This document shows positions 47,106-57,564 of a stretch of DNA of 64,000 nucleotides, one piece after another. Every line of letters starts with the position of its first letter. Position 1 is the first letter of the stretch. The notes beneath the pieces are model-generated. The model was given only the letters and a program-made list of their open reading frames with translations, was not told the origin of the DNA and ran no database searches. Origin of the DNA: Cochliopodium minus. Lineage: Eukaryota > Discosea > Himatismenida > Cochliopodiidae. The translations under genes were made by a program, and so were the position numbers. The stretch spans positions 160,996 to 224,995 of the forward strand of contig JAMYWO010000006.1 in the NCBI GenBank assembly GCA_024220525.1, written 5' to 3'.

Positions 47106-47160
47106 CTTTTTGATTGGTTCAAAAATTAAAAAATTATAAAAAAAGGAAGATTTAAATAGA

Positions 47161-49261
47161 ATGAAACTGTTCAAATCAATAAATAACATCCCATTAAAGA
47201 ATAAATCATTATTTTTCAAGAATACATTGAAATATAACTCTAATCTCTTCAACAATTACAAAACAATGAAATCAATTGAGATGATGGGAGGAATAGAGAA
47301 CAAATGGATGGGAATCAAAAATTATTCAACAATTTTGGAAGAGATGGACGAAGATGTCAAACAATTCTCTATAGAATCACAATATCCAAATTATCAAAAA
47401 TATACCTTCACATCACCCATTACATCCCAATATAACAAAATGATGAACTTGGATATACGTGAAAAAAATTATAAAGGAGCAATAAAATCATATCAGACAA
47501 TGATTGATTTTGGTGGAGAACCTAATGTATATACTAAGAATCTATTGTTGTCTTGTTATACCAAATTGAGGCAGCATAAGACCGCTGAGAAATTATTTGA
47601 AGAGATGCAACAGAAAGATGAGACAGATATCGTTTCATTCAATATCATCTTGGGCATGAGAAGTAAAAAAAACAATAATCATATTAATTATAACAACCAT
47701 ATTGATTATATCACGAATTTTAATATAGGCATGTACAAATATTACAACTTAGTTAACGGATATAAAGTTTTACAAACAAATTTTAAACCGTTTTAATATT
47801 TTAGTACATCCTTTTGTTTAAAATATGATCATTTATATGTAATCATCTTGATATATAATCAAATATAACTGATAATATTGAGTTATTTGCAATAAATAAT
47901 AAAAAAGATTTCTTTCTTAATTCAATCAAGAAATATTAATTTAATACTTTTTTTTTACTTTTTTTTTTTCTAGGTTTAAAATTAGATGTAAATCTTTTGA
48001 GACAAACATGGGAACAGTTGAAACTAAAATTTAAACCAGATGAAGTGAGTTATTTGACCTTTTTGAGGGCATGCGAGAAGTTAGAGCTCGTAAAGGATGC
48101 AGAACAGAAATTCTCCGAAATGACAGAAGGTCCTTCCATGAAGTGCATTTCTTCCATGTTGAGGTTGTACATCAAAGTAAGATACTACGACAAGGCCTTA
48201 CAACTAATTGAAGAAATCAACGAAAAGGTAAAAAAAAAAAAATTTTTTAAAAAAATAATTTCGAATTTTTAAATTAAAAAACTTATTCATTTTTTTCGTT
48301 TTTTAAAATTTTTATATTTCTTTTTAAATAGGGAATACCTTGGAATATAGGATTTATTAATTCCTTAATAAAAATGTACGGAGACACTGAACAGTTTGAC
48401 GAAATCGAAAACCTCATCAACACAGTAGACAAGTTGGGACTCAAACCAGACATGATGTTCTACTACGAGATCATAAACGCTTATTCTTCACATGGGGACT
48501 TTGATTATGTCAATCATCTCTTAAAAACTTTGAAGTCGATGGGTATGCTTATTAGTAAGGACATCTTACATAAGCTTATGTATTACCACGGAAAGAACCA
48601 CAACTGGCAGGAAGTTCAGAATTGCTTGGATTTGTATCAGATCCAAAATTTTAGAACTAACATCAAAACCTTCGATGCTTTAATGAGAGGAAGGTTGGAG
48701 GTAAAAAAAAAAAAATTTTCTAAAAATATTATGTTTTAAAAAAGAATTAATTTTCTAAAAAGATTATGTTTAAAGATAATATTTTTCATTATTTAAAAGT
48801 GAACATCTTTTTTTTTTAAACAATTTTTTTTAATTTAGGCAGGACATCCTAATAAAGCTTTAAGGTACTTCCAAGAAGCGGAGATTTTCGGACTTGACCC
48901 AAGTTCAGATTCTTACAGTCTCGCCATCAGAGCGCTCGTAGAAACAAACAAGTACGAAACTGCCGTCAAGTTGTGGGAAAAGTGCAAAAACGACGTATTT
49001 GGTTGTGCGGAGCTTTATCTTTGGGCTTCAATCGCTTTATTGAGAAATGGCAACAAAGTTGAAGCGAAAAAACCATTGTTGATGGCTCACAAATGTCCTT
49101 CTTTTACCACTCATGAGACCATTCAATTCATTATTGATAGTTTTGGTGATGATCTTGATCTTTTAAAGTCTACTCTTGAGTACTCTGAGGAGTATCCTCA
49201 TATCATTCAGCCTGCTCAATCCGTTAGGATCAAAGAGTTAATTGATCTTTTGAAAAAATAA
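47161..49261 (+). CDS. pentatricopeptide repeat (PPR) protein, probably mitochondrial
   Basis: Starts MKLFKSINNIPLKNKSLFFK, a basic, Ser/Asn-rich presequence without acidic residues, as for mitochondrial import. Four exons in phase carry P-type PPR motifs of about 35 residues: YNKMMNLDIREKNYKGAIKS, YTKNLLLSCYTKLRQHKTAE followed by KLFEEM, VSYLTFLRACEKLELVKDAE, GFINSLIKMYGDTEQFDEIE, FYYEIINAYSSHGDFDYVNH, SYSLAIRALVETNKYETAVK. The C-terminus KELIDLLKK is duplicated at the window start. PPR proteins bind single-stranded organellar RNA for processing or translation, and the repeat code residues could in principle predict the target. An assembly gap and simple repeats follow 240 bases after the stop. 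Confidence 0.85.
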
Positions 49262-49434
49262 TTTATTAAAAATTCATTTAATTTAATTTCCATAACAGAT
49301 CTTCCAAAAGAGTATTTTTTTGACCAGTTTTAAAGAATCAACTTGTAGAAAAGGGTACTTCTGATCTAAAGATCCAATGAATCTAGACGTGTCTTCATTT
49401 GAATATGAAGAATGAAGAAAAATAGTTCTCTTTA
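49232..49434 (+). repeat. segmental duplication, copy 2 (PPR 3' end)
   Basis: Partner of bases 1-203, covering the last codons of the PPR gene and its 3' flank. Similarity ends at 49434, where an inverted-repeat element begins. Confidence 0.9.
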
Positions 49435-49508
49435 GACATGTCCAAAATTTACAACTTTGTTAGCGGATATTAATTTATGACTAACAAATTTTAAACTGTT
49501 GTAAAATT
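49435..49508. mobile_element. second copy of the foldback element, right end lost at gap
   Basis: gacatgtccaaaatttacaa onward matches the reverse complement of the 35478-35566 element for about 74 bases (shared blocks ctttgttagcggatat, actaacaaa and actgttgtaaaatt) and stops at the N at 49509. The left flank is ttctcttta. The right flank and any target duplication are lost in the unresolved repeat. Confidence 0.7.
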
Positions 49509-49547
49509 NAAAATAAAAATAAAAATAAAAATAAAAATAAAAATAAA

Positions 49548-49578
<31 letters not shown>

Positions 49579-49710
49579 TAAAAATAGATAAAAAAATGTG
49601 AAGTCTGTTAAAAATGAAAATAAAAATAATATTAAATAAAAATAAAAATAGATAAAAAATAAAAAAACATGAAGTCTGTTAAAAATGAATAAAATAAAAA
49701 GGTACTGTAA
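49509..49710. repeat. assembly gap (N) plus (AAAAAT)n array and duplicated 40-70 bp unit
   Basis: One N is followed by about 15 AAAAAT/AAAAT units, then two copies of a unit containing tgaagtctgttaaaaatga (near 49598 and 49670). The array probably collapsed in assembly, so the distance between the PPR and RGS genes is not reliable. Confidence 0.8.
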
Positions 49711-49795
49711 ATCAATAAATAAAATGAAAAATTAAGACATTAAAAAATAAAAAATATAAAAAAATCAGAAATAAAAATAAAATTAAAAAAAATAC

Positions 49796-51003
49796 CTAAA
49801 GAGATAGAACGTCTCAAAAGCTTGGAACGATTGATCTCAGGCTTTTTGAGAGAAAGCTCAAAAGGATCCACAGTCTTGTCCTTCTTCTCCCTCTCCTTCT
49901 TCTCCCTCTCCCTCTGCAACCTCTTCTCCCTCTCCCTCTGCAACCTCTCCTCCCTCTCCCTCCTCTCCATCTCCCTCTTCTCCAAAACCTCCTCATTCTT
50001 CATCTTAGACTTGTTTTTATCCTGACCTTTAAATCTTTTCATGTCATTGAGCATATCAATCTTTGATTTACTTTTTCCGCTCGATGTACTCAAAAAAGAC
50101 TTTTTTTTGTTTGCTTTCGTGTTCATCTCGTTTGTTTTCGCATCGTAAAAATTGTTCAGCAGCTCCCACATCATGATGTTCGTCTCCTGCATCACATCTC
50201 TCATCACACTGACGAACTTATCCTCCAACAACTTTTCGTTTTTGGCGAGCTCCACTATCTCTTTTTTTACTAAACCAACGAAGAAAAAAAATAAACTTTT
50301 TTTTAGTATGTGGATTTAAAATTCTATTTTTCTTTTTTTAAAAGTTTAAATCGGATCTTAATTAATTTTTTTTTTAATTGTCCTCTTTATTTTCTTTTTC
50401 TTTTTCTCTTACTTGCTCCGCTTAGATTTATTTTGTCATCTTCTATGTACACTGTGTAAATGTGTCTTAAATGTGTTTTTGTTTCGATGAGTGATGCGTT
50501 TTTTGACAATTCGATTCTTTATAAATTAAAATTAATAAAAAAATATAAATAATATAAAATGATTAATTTGAAGGAAATAAATATACTGATAGACTTTACC
50601 CTTGAATATCCCTCCAAAATTCATATACCTTTAAAAAAAATTTATTAAATATGTTGAATATTGACATTTATAAACTCTCTTTAGATGAAAAACAAAGTAT
50701 TCAGACCTCCTTTGAAAAGCTTAATTCTAAATGATCAATAAAATCTTGGAATAATTCAGTCGAGCTCATCAATTCAAAGATGATCTCTTTCAAAAAAAAA
50801 TATGACTTTAATGTGAATTATTTCTTAAATATCTAACTATTATACCTTGTATATTCTTTGTTTTATTGCCTATCAAATCGAGTATATCCTGTGTAGTTTT
50901 CTCTATAAAAAAAAATATTTTATATGTGATACAATTAATTCCTTTTGGACTTGATATAAAATGTATCTCATTTCATTTTGAATTCACCTTTGTTTATTCT
51001 CAT
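49796..51003 (-). CDS. RGS-domain protein (regulator of G-protein signalling)
   Basis: Exons 51003-50988, 50902-50846, 50786-50707, 50628-50600, 50516-50413 and 50269-49796 join in phase. The start is MRINKEKTTQDILDLIGNKT. The RGS domain runs EIIFELMSSTELFQDFIDHL, KEVYEFWRDIQGIELS, KTHLRHIYTVYIEDDKINLS, then IVELAKNEKLLEDKFVSVMR and IMMWELLNNFYDA, matching the nine-helix RGS fold (F-x-x-F, E-F-W, INLS landmarks). RGS domains speed GTP hydrolysis by G-alpha subunits, and a G-alpha gene lies 7 kb away. The C-terminus is Lys-rich, then a 30-residue Arg/Glu single helix (REREERLQREREKRLQRERE), then LLRRSISL. The last exon, beyond a gtattt donor at 49795, runs toward the assembly gap and is not fixed. 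Confidence 0.8.
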
Positions 51004-51761
51004 TCTTTATTGGATTCACTCTTTGTTCTTAATGATTTTTATTTTATATTTAATATATTTTCAAAACAAAAAGCAATTAAATTAATGAAAGGAAATAATT
51101 TTATTAAATCTGATAAATTGATGATTAATCATTGAATCATCAAGGATAATGGATATTATAAAAGATTGAGAGGATTATTAAATTTTTATTTTAATTTTTA
51201 AGAAATAATTGGTTTATTAAAAAGATAATCAAATTCTTGATTGAACTTCAACTTCTTTGAACAATAGCTGATTAATAAATCTTTTCCTGCTTTAAATTCG
51301 AACTGTACTTCTCGAAAAATGAACCATGTTTTTAATATATTTTAAAATAAAAAAAAAATTGGATCACCTTTCAAATAATTTTTGTTTCATAATCATCAAT
51401 AAACGAAAGAATGAGAGTATAAGATTCATATCAAACTAAGATTAGTTATATTATTGATTTATAGTGAAATATATTTAAATTTAATTCCTCTTTAAGATAT
51501 TTTACAAATATGTTTAATAGAAGGTTATTTCAAATTGATCAAATTTGTATATTTTCCAATCAAAGATCTTGAAATTTAATATCTTCTAAATATAAAAAAT
51601 TTTCTATAAATAAACTAACTTCATATCTTGACAAATAACAGTTTTCAACAAGCCAAATAACAAGATTTAAAATTTAGCTTATTTTTCAACAGCTTAATGA
51701 AACAAAATTTTTAAATATAAAATTATATAAAAATTAAAAAAAAATTAAAAATATATACTAA
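51004..51761. other. divergent intergenic region
   Basis: About 760 AT-rich bases between the divergent RGS and RhoGDI genes, so it should hold both promoters. No gene, RNA or repeat recognised. Confidence 0.4.
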
Positions 51762-52728
51762 ATGTAAGAACCCCCAATCAAAAATAACTATTTATATTAT
51801 CGATTCAAATCAATATGTTCAATTTAAAAATTTTTTTTTATTTCAAACAAAATTTATTTACAACAAAAATTTTTTTTTTTAAATTCATAAATTTACACCT
51901 ATAATTTTAATTTTAGGAGTGAATCATCTGAAGAAGATACTGGATACAAGCCAGGAGAAAAGGTAGATATCAAAACATTGGTAAATCAAGATAATGAAGA
52001 CGAGAGTTTAAGAAAATACAAGGAATCTCTTCTTGGAAATGTCAATGATATCTATGCACCAAAAGATGATCCAAGAAGAGTGGTCATCATAGAACTCAAA
52101 ATCATTTTTCAAGATAGACCAAATGGAGATGTAGTTTACAACCTCGAAGATAAGAATGGTTTAGAAAAACTCAAAAATGATCCATTCACCATCAAGGAAG
52201 GTGCAGGTTATAGAATTCAAGTGAAATTCAGAGTCCAACACGAAATTGTATCTGGTCTCAAATATGAAAACAAAGTGTACAAAGGAATCATTAGAGGTAA
52301 AATAAAATATTTAAAAGAGAAATATAAATTTATATTTTTATTTGCTCAAAATTTTATAAATAATTATAATATTAATACTGATACACAAAAAAAAAAAAAA
52401 TTATTAACCAATAAAGAAATTTTGAATGAGATCAATTTTATTGGATATAAAAAAAATTCCCCTCAAAATAAAAATTAATAAAAAATTTTTCTCATTCATT
52501 TAACCTAAATTTATCTTCATAGCTGCTGTTGAAAGAGAAATGTTGGGAAGTTTTGGTCCTCAAAAGGAACCTCACACTGTTGCATATCCTAGAAGAGGGT
52601 GGGAAGAAGCTCCTTCTGGTACATTAGCAAGAGGAAAATATAAAGCAAAATCTAGATATTATGATGATGACAAACAATGCCATCTTAAATATGATTATTG
52701 CTTCGAAATTAAGAAGGAATGGGACTAA
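51762..52728 (+). CDS. Rho GDP-dissociation inhibitor (RhoGDI)
   Basis: The reading frame needs a start codon split by an intron: AT at 51762-51763, donor gtaaga, acceptor tttag, then G at 51917, giving MSESSEEDTGYKPGEKVDIK. Exons 51917-52296 and 52523-52728 complete 195 residues, the family's usual size. The landmarks are NEDESLRKYKESLLG (N-terminal regulatory arm), VVIIELKIIFQDRPNGDVVY, FTIKEGAGYRIQVKFRVQHE, MLGSFGPQKEPHTVAYPRRG, EAPSGTLARGKYKAKSRYYD and the last strand CFEIKKEWD. RhoGDI extracts prenylated Rho GTPases from membranes and holds them inactive in the cytosol. No ATG in frame exists in exon 2 before MLGSFG, which supports the split start. Confidence 0.9.
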
Positions 52729-53033
52729 TCTTTTTTTTTCATCGACATTTACGTAGAAAATAAAGTTTGATTCTAAAAAATAAAATAAAATCAAATTAAA
52801 GAATACTTCATGTAAAAAACCATCTCTTTAAAATCCAACCAATTCTTTATTTGAGAATATAATAATTTAAAGATTTAAGATCTTTGATTTTTTGAAATCT
52901 TTATTAAGATTATTCTGTAGACATCTTTAACAATTTGATGTTATTTTCAATTGAATATATATCCTTTTCTTTTTGGATTTTTAAATTTACAATTTGATTT
53001 CTTTCATACTTTCAATTTGATATTTCTTTCCTC
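52729..53033. other. convergent 3' spacer
   Basis: About 300 AT-rich bases between the 3' ends of the RhoGDI and BORCS8-like genes. No gene seen. Confidence 0.4.
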
Positions 53034-53644
53034 TCAAAAATTTTTGAGGGACAAATCTTTATCATCACTCTTATTCTCTTCTTCATTTTTGATTTCCTTA
53101 TTTTCTACTTTATTCGTTATTTTGGGAACATATTTCTCTCTTCTCTTTATAGCCTGCAATGTCTTGGCAGAGGAATTGATGAGATCCAAGATATTATCAA
53201 ATGTTTTGCTCTCGGACATCCCTATGATAACCCCCTCACTATCCTCTATATCATAATTGGCATTGTCTGTCTTTTGTATGATAGTATTCATCTCCTTGGT
53301 GGTATTTTCCATTCTGGGAATTGCTTTTCTGATGTGCACATTGATATGATAAATACCCAAGGATGGTTCATTGGCCAATCGATGAAGATATTCAGATAAT
53401 TCAATGAATGCTTTTTAAAAAAAAAAAAAGAATTGTAAATCATCACTTTTGTTTGTCTAATGCTTATAATGCATTAGAATCTGTTTAGATTAGGTATACC
53501 TGAATCGATCATATTGGAAAGATTATTATCCATCTTCCACTTATACTCTTCCACATTGGGATAATTGATATTCAATGGCTTCCTAGATTTTAAGCTGCTC
53601 AATTGATTGTTTGAATCAGAGAGCATTTGTTTCAAAGGATCCAT
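53034..53644 (-). CDS. BORCS8: BORC complex subunit 8-like (BORCS8/MEF2BNB)
   Basis: Two exons, 53644-53500 and 53410-53034, 173 residues, starting MDPLKQMLSDSNNQLSSLK. The core LANEPSLGIYHINVHIRKAI and PRMENTTKEMNTIIQ matches the BORCS8 pattern ANEPS-x-x-x-Y-x-x-x-x-H-[IV]-R-[KR]-x-[IL]-P, followed by SKTFDNILDLINSS. BORC sits on lysosomes, recruits Arl8 and links them to kinesins for outward transport. The Lys/Glu tail (ENKSDDKDLSLKNF) is extra compared with animal proteins. Other BORC subunits were not seen here. Confidence 0.68.
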
Positions 53645-53742
53645 AGTTATTTTGTAAAATCAATCCAATTTTTTTTTATTTCTTTTTGATTTTAGAATTC
53701 ATTACAAGAAAACAAGAGATTTTTTATTCTCTTGATTTTGAA

Positions 53743-53904
53743 CTATACTATGTAATTTGTTTCAATAATTTCTATCGAAAATTTGAAGATGATGCAAGGG
53801 ATATTGAAACTATTTTCCTCCTTTGATGATTTTTTGATTATTTCCATCAATATAACTTTAGGGAGTTGTATTTTGAGGGTCTCTTCTTTCATATTTTCAT
53901 TCAT
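53743..53904 (-). CDS. short ORF, 53 aa, unidentified
   Basis: MNENMKEETLKIQLPKVILM.. ending IIETNYIV, in the spacer between BORCS8-like and SepSecS, same strand. Composition is protein-like with amphipathic strands. It may be a small protein, or the first or last exon of a gene not resolved. No family recognised. Confidence 0.35.
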   Translation of the reverse strand: MNENMKEETLKIQLPKVILMEIIKKSSKEENSFNIPCIIFKFSIEIIETNYIV

Positions 53905-54093
53905 ATCAATTCTTTCAATTTTTTATTTTTATTTAACCTATAATTCAAAAGATGCAATTAATAAAGAAGGATAGTCTTGTAAATTTTTAATGTAGAATAT
54001 AAGAAGGATTCATTTTTCTTTTTCTCCGCACAAGTGATATTTTTTTTGAATGAAATTTCATAGTATTTTTTTATTTTAATTTATTTTATTTAA

Positions 54094-56526
54094 TTAATTT
54101 TTTTCTTCATTCACATTAATCTTCTTTTTGTATTCTGTCAAAATTTTGTCGAGTCTCTCCATGAAAGTGTCAATCTCTTTTTCGTAGCTTCCAATAGCAC
54201 AAGCAATGGTAAGGTAAGGAAAAGGATACTCGTCATAATGAGACCCATAAGCTTTGAACAAAGTCCCCTGTACAGTTTTGTCTCCTTTACAACTGATTAT
54301 TCTAGCACCAGAACAACATCTCGAAAATAACATGCTACCTATTAAAAAAAAATTTAAAATTTCAAAAAAAAAAAATTTTGAAAGAAAAAAATGTTTTGAA
54401 AAAATTAAAAAAATAAAAAAAATAAAAAAATTTAATTTTTTTCTTTACCTAAATAAGTTGCTTTTTCTTTTTCTTTGACTGTATTTTCTAGGGTCATGGT
54501 CATGGAAATGGGATTGTTGGGAGTGTCGCAAACTCTCTCGTTGTGTTTCTTGGCCACCTCACTCAACTTTTGTTTGGTGTATTTAAACAAATCCTTTTTT
54601 TTCCGAAAAAAATAAAATAAAATTAAAAAAATATTTAAAAATAAATAAAGTAAAACGAAATAAAATGAAATTAAAAAATGAAATGAAATGAAATCAAAAA
54701 ATTTAAAATAAAATATAATGGAATAATATAAAATAAAACGAAACCTTTCAAAAAAAATAAAACTATAATTGAAAAAATATTTAAAAATAAATAAAATAAA
54801 ACGAAATAAAACCAACTAAAACGAAATAAAAATTCATTAAAATAATGTTTAAAAAATAAAATGAAACGAAATAAAAATTCATCAAAATAATGTTTAAAAA
54901 ATAAAATAAAATAAAATTTAAAAATTTAAAATTAAAAAATATTTACTTTTCTTTGATTGAGAAGAGATTTATAACCATTGACACCCATACTCATAAAAGT
55001 GACGAAAAGATCGAGAATAGGAGCAATGGAGGCCCTACCAGGATAATTCTTGCTGATTTCATCTATGAATTTGGGGTTCTGTGAAGTCGCGACAATGGCA
55101 CCACCTACAGGAACCATGAAGTTTTTGTCTGTACTTTGTATGAATGCGTCTAATCTTCCCTCCTTTACACATTCTGCTATTTCGTTACAAGTTTTGGCGC
55201 TCTGCATTCCATAAGCGTTATTTATTAAATGTCCTTGTAAAATTTGTTTTTTTTTTTATTTTTTTTTTTTTATTTTAAATTTTTTATTTTAAATTTTTAA
55301 AAATTTCTCGTTAAATTTTTTAATTTTTTACCAATATCATATTTTTTGCATAATTTAGAAATCTCAACAGTTCTGTCGGGAGCTCTAGGAGCGAAACAAC
55401 TAGAAGTGGAAATGACACAAACGATTTGATCTGCACCCTTTTCGTTGATTATTTTCTCGATCATTTCAAGATCGGTTCTGAGCTCATCTCCTTCCAATTT
55501 ATTTTCTACTACTATTGGAATGGTTCCTGCCAAAAACATTGCTTTGTAGCATGTTTTTTGGTCTATTCTTGGCCAGATAACCTTTTTTTTGATGGAAAGA
55601 AAAAGAATTTAAAAATTAAAAAAAAATAAGGTAAAAATGAAAGAAAAAGTTTGAAAATAATAAAAAATTCTTTAAAAAAATATTCAAAAATAATAAAAAA
55701 TCAATAAAATCAAAGAAAATCAAATAATTGATATAATAAATAAATTTATTAATCTCATTTACATATTTCGCATTAAGACCTCTCATTACTTTTAAAGTGG
55801 AAAGAGTGATGGCAATGGTCATTCCAGTGGCCAAAGGCAAAACTAAACAACTCTTCGCATTATAGACACCCGACAACTTAATGGCTTGCAAAGTGAAGGA
55901 GGTGGTCAGTTTGTAAATGAGAGAGGATCCCGCTGCTTTAGGTTGTATTTCCGAAATGTCCCCGCTTCTTCCTATTCCGTGTGAAAGTTCAAAATGTCTT
56001 GACGAAACTAGTTTTGAATATACTCTCCCTTCTCTTTCCCCTAATCCCACATTCTCTATTTTTTTTTTGAAAGAAATGAGTAATTTTAAAGATTGGTTGA
56101 AATGTGAGGAAATTCCTATTTCTTTAAAGAATCTTCAAAAATTTCAAATAATTTAGAGGAAATTTCTTTAAAATGAATAGTGTAAAGATATCCTTTATTA
56201 TATAAAAGGATAACCAACCTATTCATCAAACTGCTGAATTTCCAAACAAAAATTTTCAAAAAACAGAAAATCATATCAATCTCCCAAAACTTTTAACTTT
56301 TATTCCAATAAATATACCATTTACCTTTAAAATTGTTGGAATCCATCATTGATAATTCAGATAGGAGAAATTCTATTTGATTGTCCTCCCATCCTTCATC
56401 AGGAAACTTTCTTTGGGAAAATAAAATCTTTATAAGTTTTTCCAATTGATGTCTTCCAGATTTTGCTTGAGAGATATAATTGGTCGATACAATTTTGGAG
56501 GCCAATTCAAAATTTTCATTGTTCAT
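54094..56526 (-). CDS. SEPSECS: O-phosphoseryl-tRNA(Sec) selenium transferase (SepSecS)
   Basis: Seven or so exons, starting [20 protein letters not shown]. Conserved blocks are [129 protein letters not shown] (PLP-binding Lys) and [20 protein letters not shown]. All correspond to the PLP enzyme that turns phosphoseryl-tRNA(Sec) into selenocysteinyl-tRNA(Sec). Roughly 470 residues, close to the human 501. It implies that this organism inserts selenocysteine at some UGA codons. Introns contain direct repeats of AAAACGAAATAAA type. Confidence 0.93.
54600..54950. repeat. direct repeats in a SepSecS intron
   Basis: A 350-base intron built of imperfect direct repeats: aaatatttaaaaataaataa followed by (a/g)taaaacgaaataaaa occurs near 54628 and 54777, and attcatNaaaataatgttta near 54833 and 54878. 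This is tandem slippage or duplication within the intron, with no coding content. Confidence 0.65.
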
Positions 56527-57564
56527 TTTTTTTTTAATTTTTCATCATTGAAACTGAAATATCTATTGTTTGAGATCTGTCGATTTATTTGCAAATAACT
56601 TTAATGTCTTTTGCAAATTTTTTTTTTCTTCATGAATTATATAACAAAATTTCTAACTCCTCACTCCCTTATTATTTTTTCAAACCTGAACAAATTACAA
56701 GAGGATTTACAAATCAAATTTAATGTTTATTATGTTTATTTTACAAAAGAAAAAAAATTGATATTCAAAAGTATCGATATAATCAAAGATCAAATTGCTT
56801 TTATTTTGTCAAATTAGTTGTTTGACTTTTAAAAATCAATTCCTCACAAAAAAAAAATTTCTCTGAAATATTAAATTTATAAAATTTAAGGATCTTGAAA
56901 AAAAAATAACTTAAAAAATGATAATATTATCAGAAATCACTGACATTGATGTTGTTTATTCAAAATATCGGATTGTGGATGGGTTGAGTTTCGGATTTAA
57001 TAATGGTAAATTTCTTATTTATTTATATTTATTATAAAAATCTAAAAATATATTTAATTGTCAATAGGTTGATCTAAATAGATCAAGTATTTCAGTTTCT
57101 TAAAGTACATGTGTAAATTTTGGAATTGAGTGAAAAAAATGGAAATTTCATAAAAATAAGAGAAAGATAAGAGATCCATTTTGAAATAACTTTATTTTTA
57201 TTAGTTTTTTTTTTTTCAAAACCAATTTAATGTCTTGATTATAAAAAAGATCAAAGCGCTATATCCATATTTACTTAAAAATTTTGGATATAGAAGATTT
57301 TTTATAAATTTTTTTTTCTTTCTTTCTTTTTTAAAGAAATATTAATTATCTTTGAATTAAAAATTGTGATTTTTAAAACATCCTTTGAGAAAATTATTTG
57401 ACAAACTTTAAGCACAAAATTGGTTGAATGAATGAAGAAAATGAAATTTTATAAATAGGATATATATCATCTCAATTTTCATTATTATATTTGAAATAAA
57501 AAATATAAAAATATAAAAAAAAAAATTAAAATATTTTCTTCACCAAACAAAGAACATAGATAAA
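56527..57564. other. 1-kb divergent region, weak short ORFs
   Basis: Lies between SepSecS (minus) and G-alpha (plus). A 69-codon plus frame at 56611-56817 and an exon-like frame at 56918-57003 (MIILSEITDIDVVYSKYRIV.. with a gtaaat donor) look partly coding, but no acceptor keeps the frame open. Otherwise AT-rich. Confidence 0.35.
56611..56817 (+). CDS. short ORF, 68 aa, doubtful
   Basis: Best read from the internal Met: MNYITKFLTPHSLIIFSNLN.., then LQEDLQIKFNVYYVYFTKEK and FKSIDIIKDQIAFILSN. Alternating hydrophobic strands and charged turns look like a small domain, but there is no family match and no supported splice partner. Confidence 0.3.
   Translation: MQIFFFFMNYITKFLTPHSLIIFSNLNKLQEDLQIKFNVYYVYFTKEKKLIFKSIDIIKDQIAFILSN

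Noticed and set aside
46977-47255. 92-codon minus frame starting MLKRLELYFNVF
   Set aside because: Its first half is antisense to the PPR presequence exon. Only the part from 47105 was kept, at low confidence.
49814-50025. Arg/Gly-rich frame and its plus-strand Ser/Leu partner
   Set aside because: Both are shadows of the REREERLQ helix of the RGS protein.
54432-54815. 127-codon minus frame with a hydrophobic start
   Set aside because: Its first two thirds are a SepSecS intron of direct repeats. Only the last part ([16 protein letters not shown]..) is exon.
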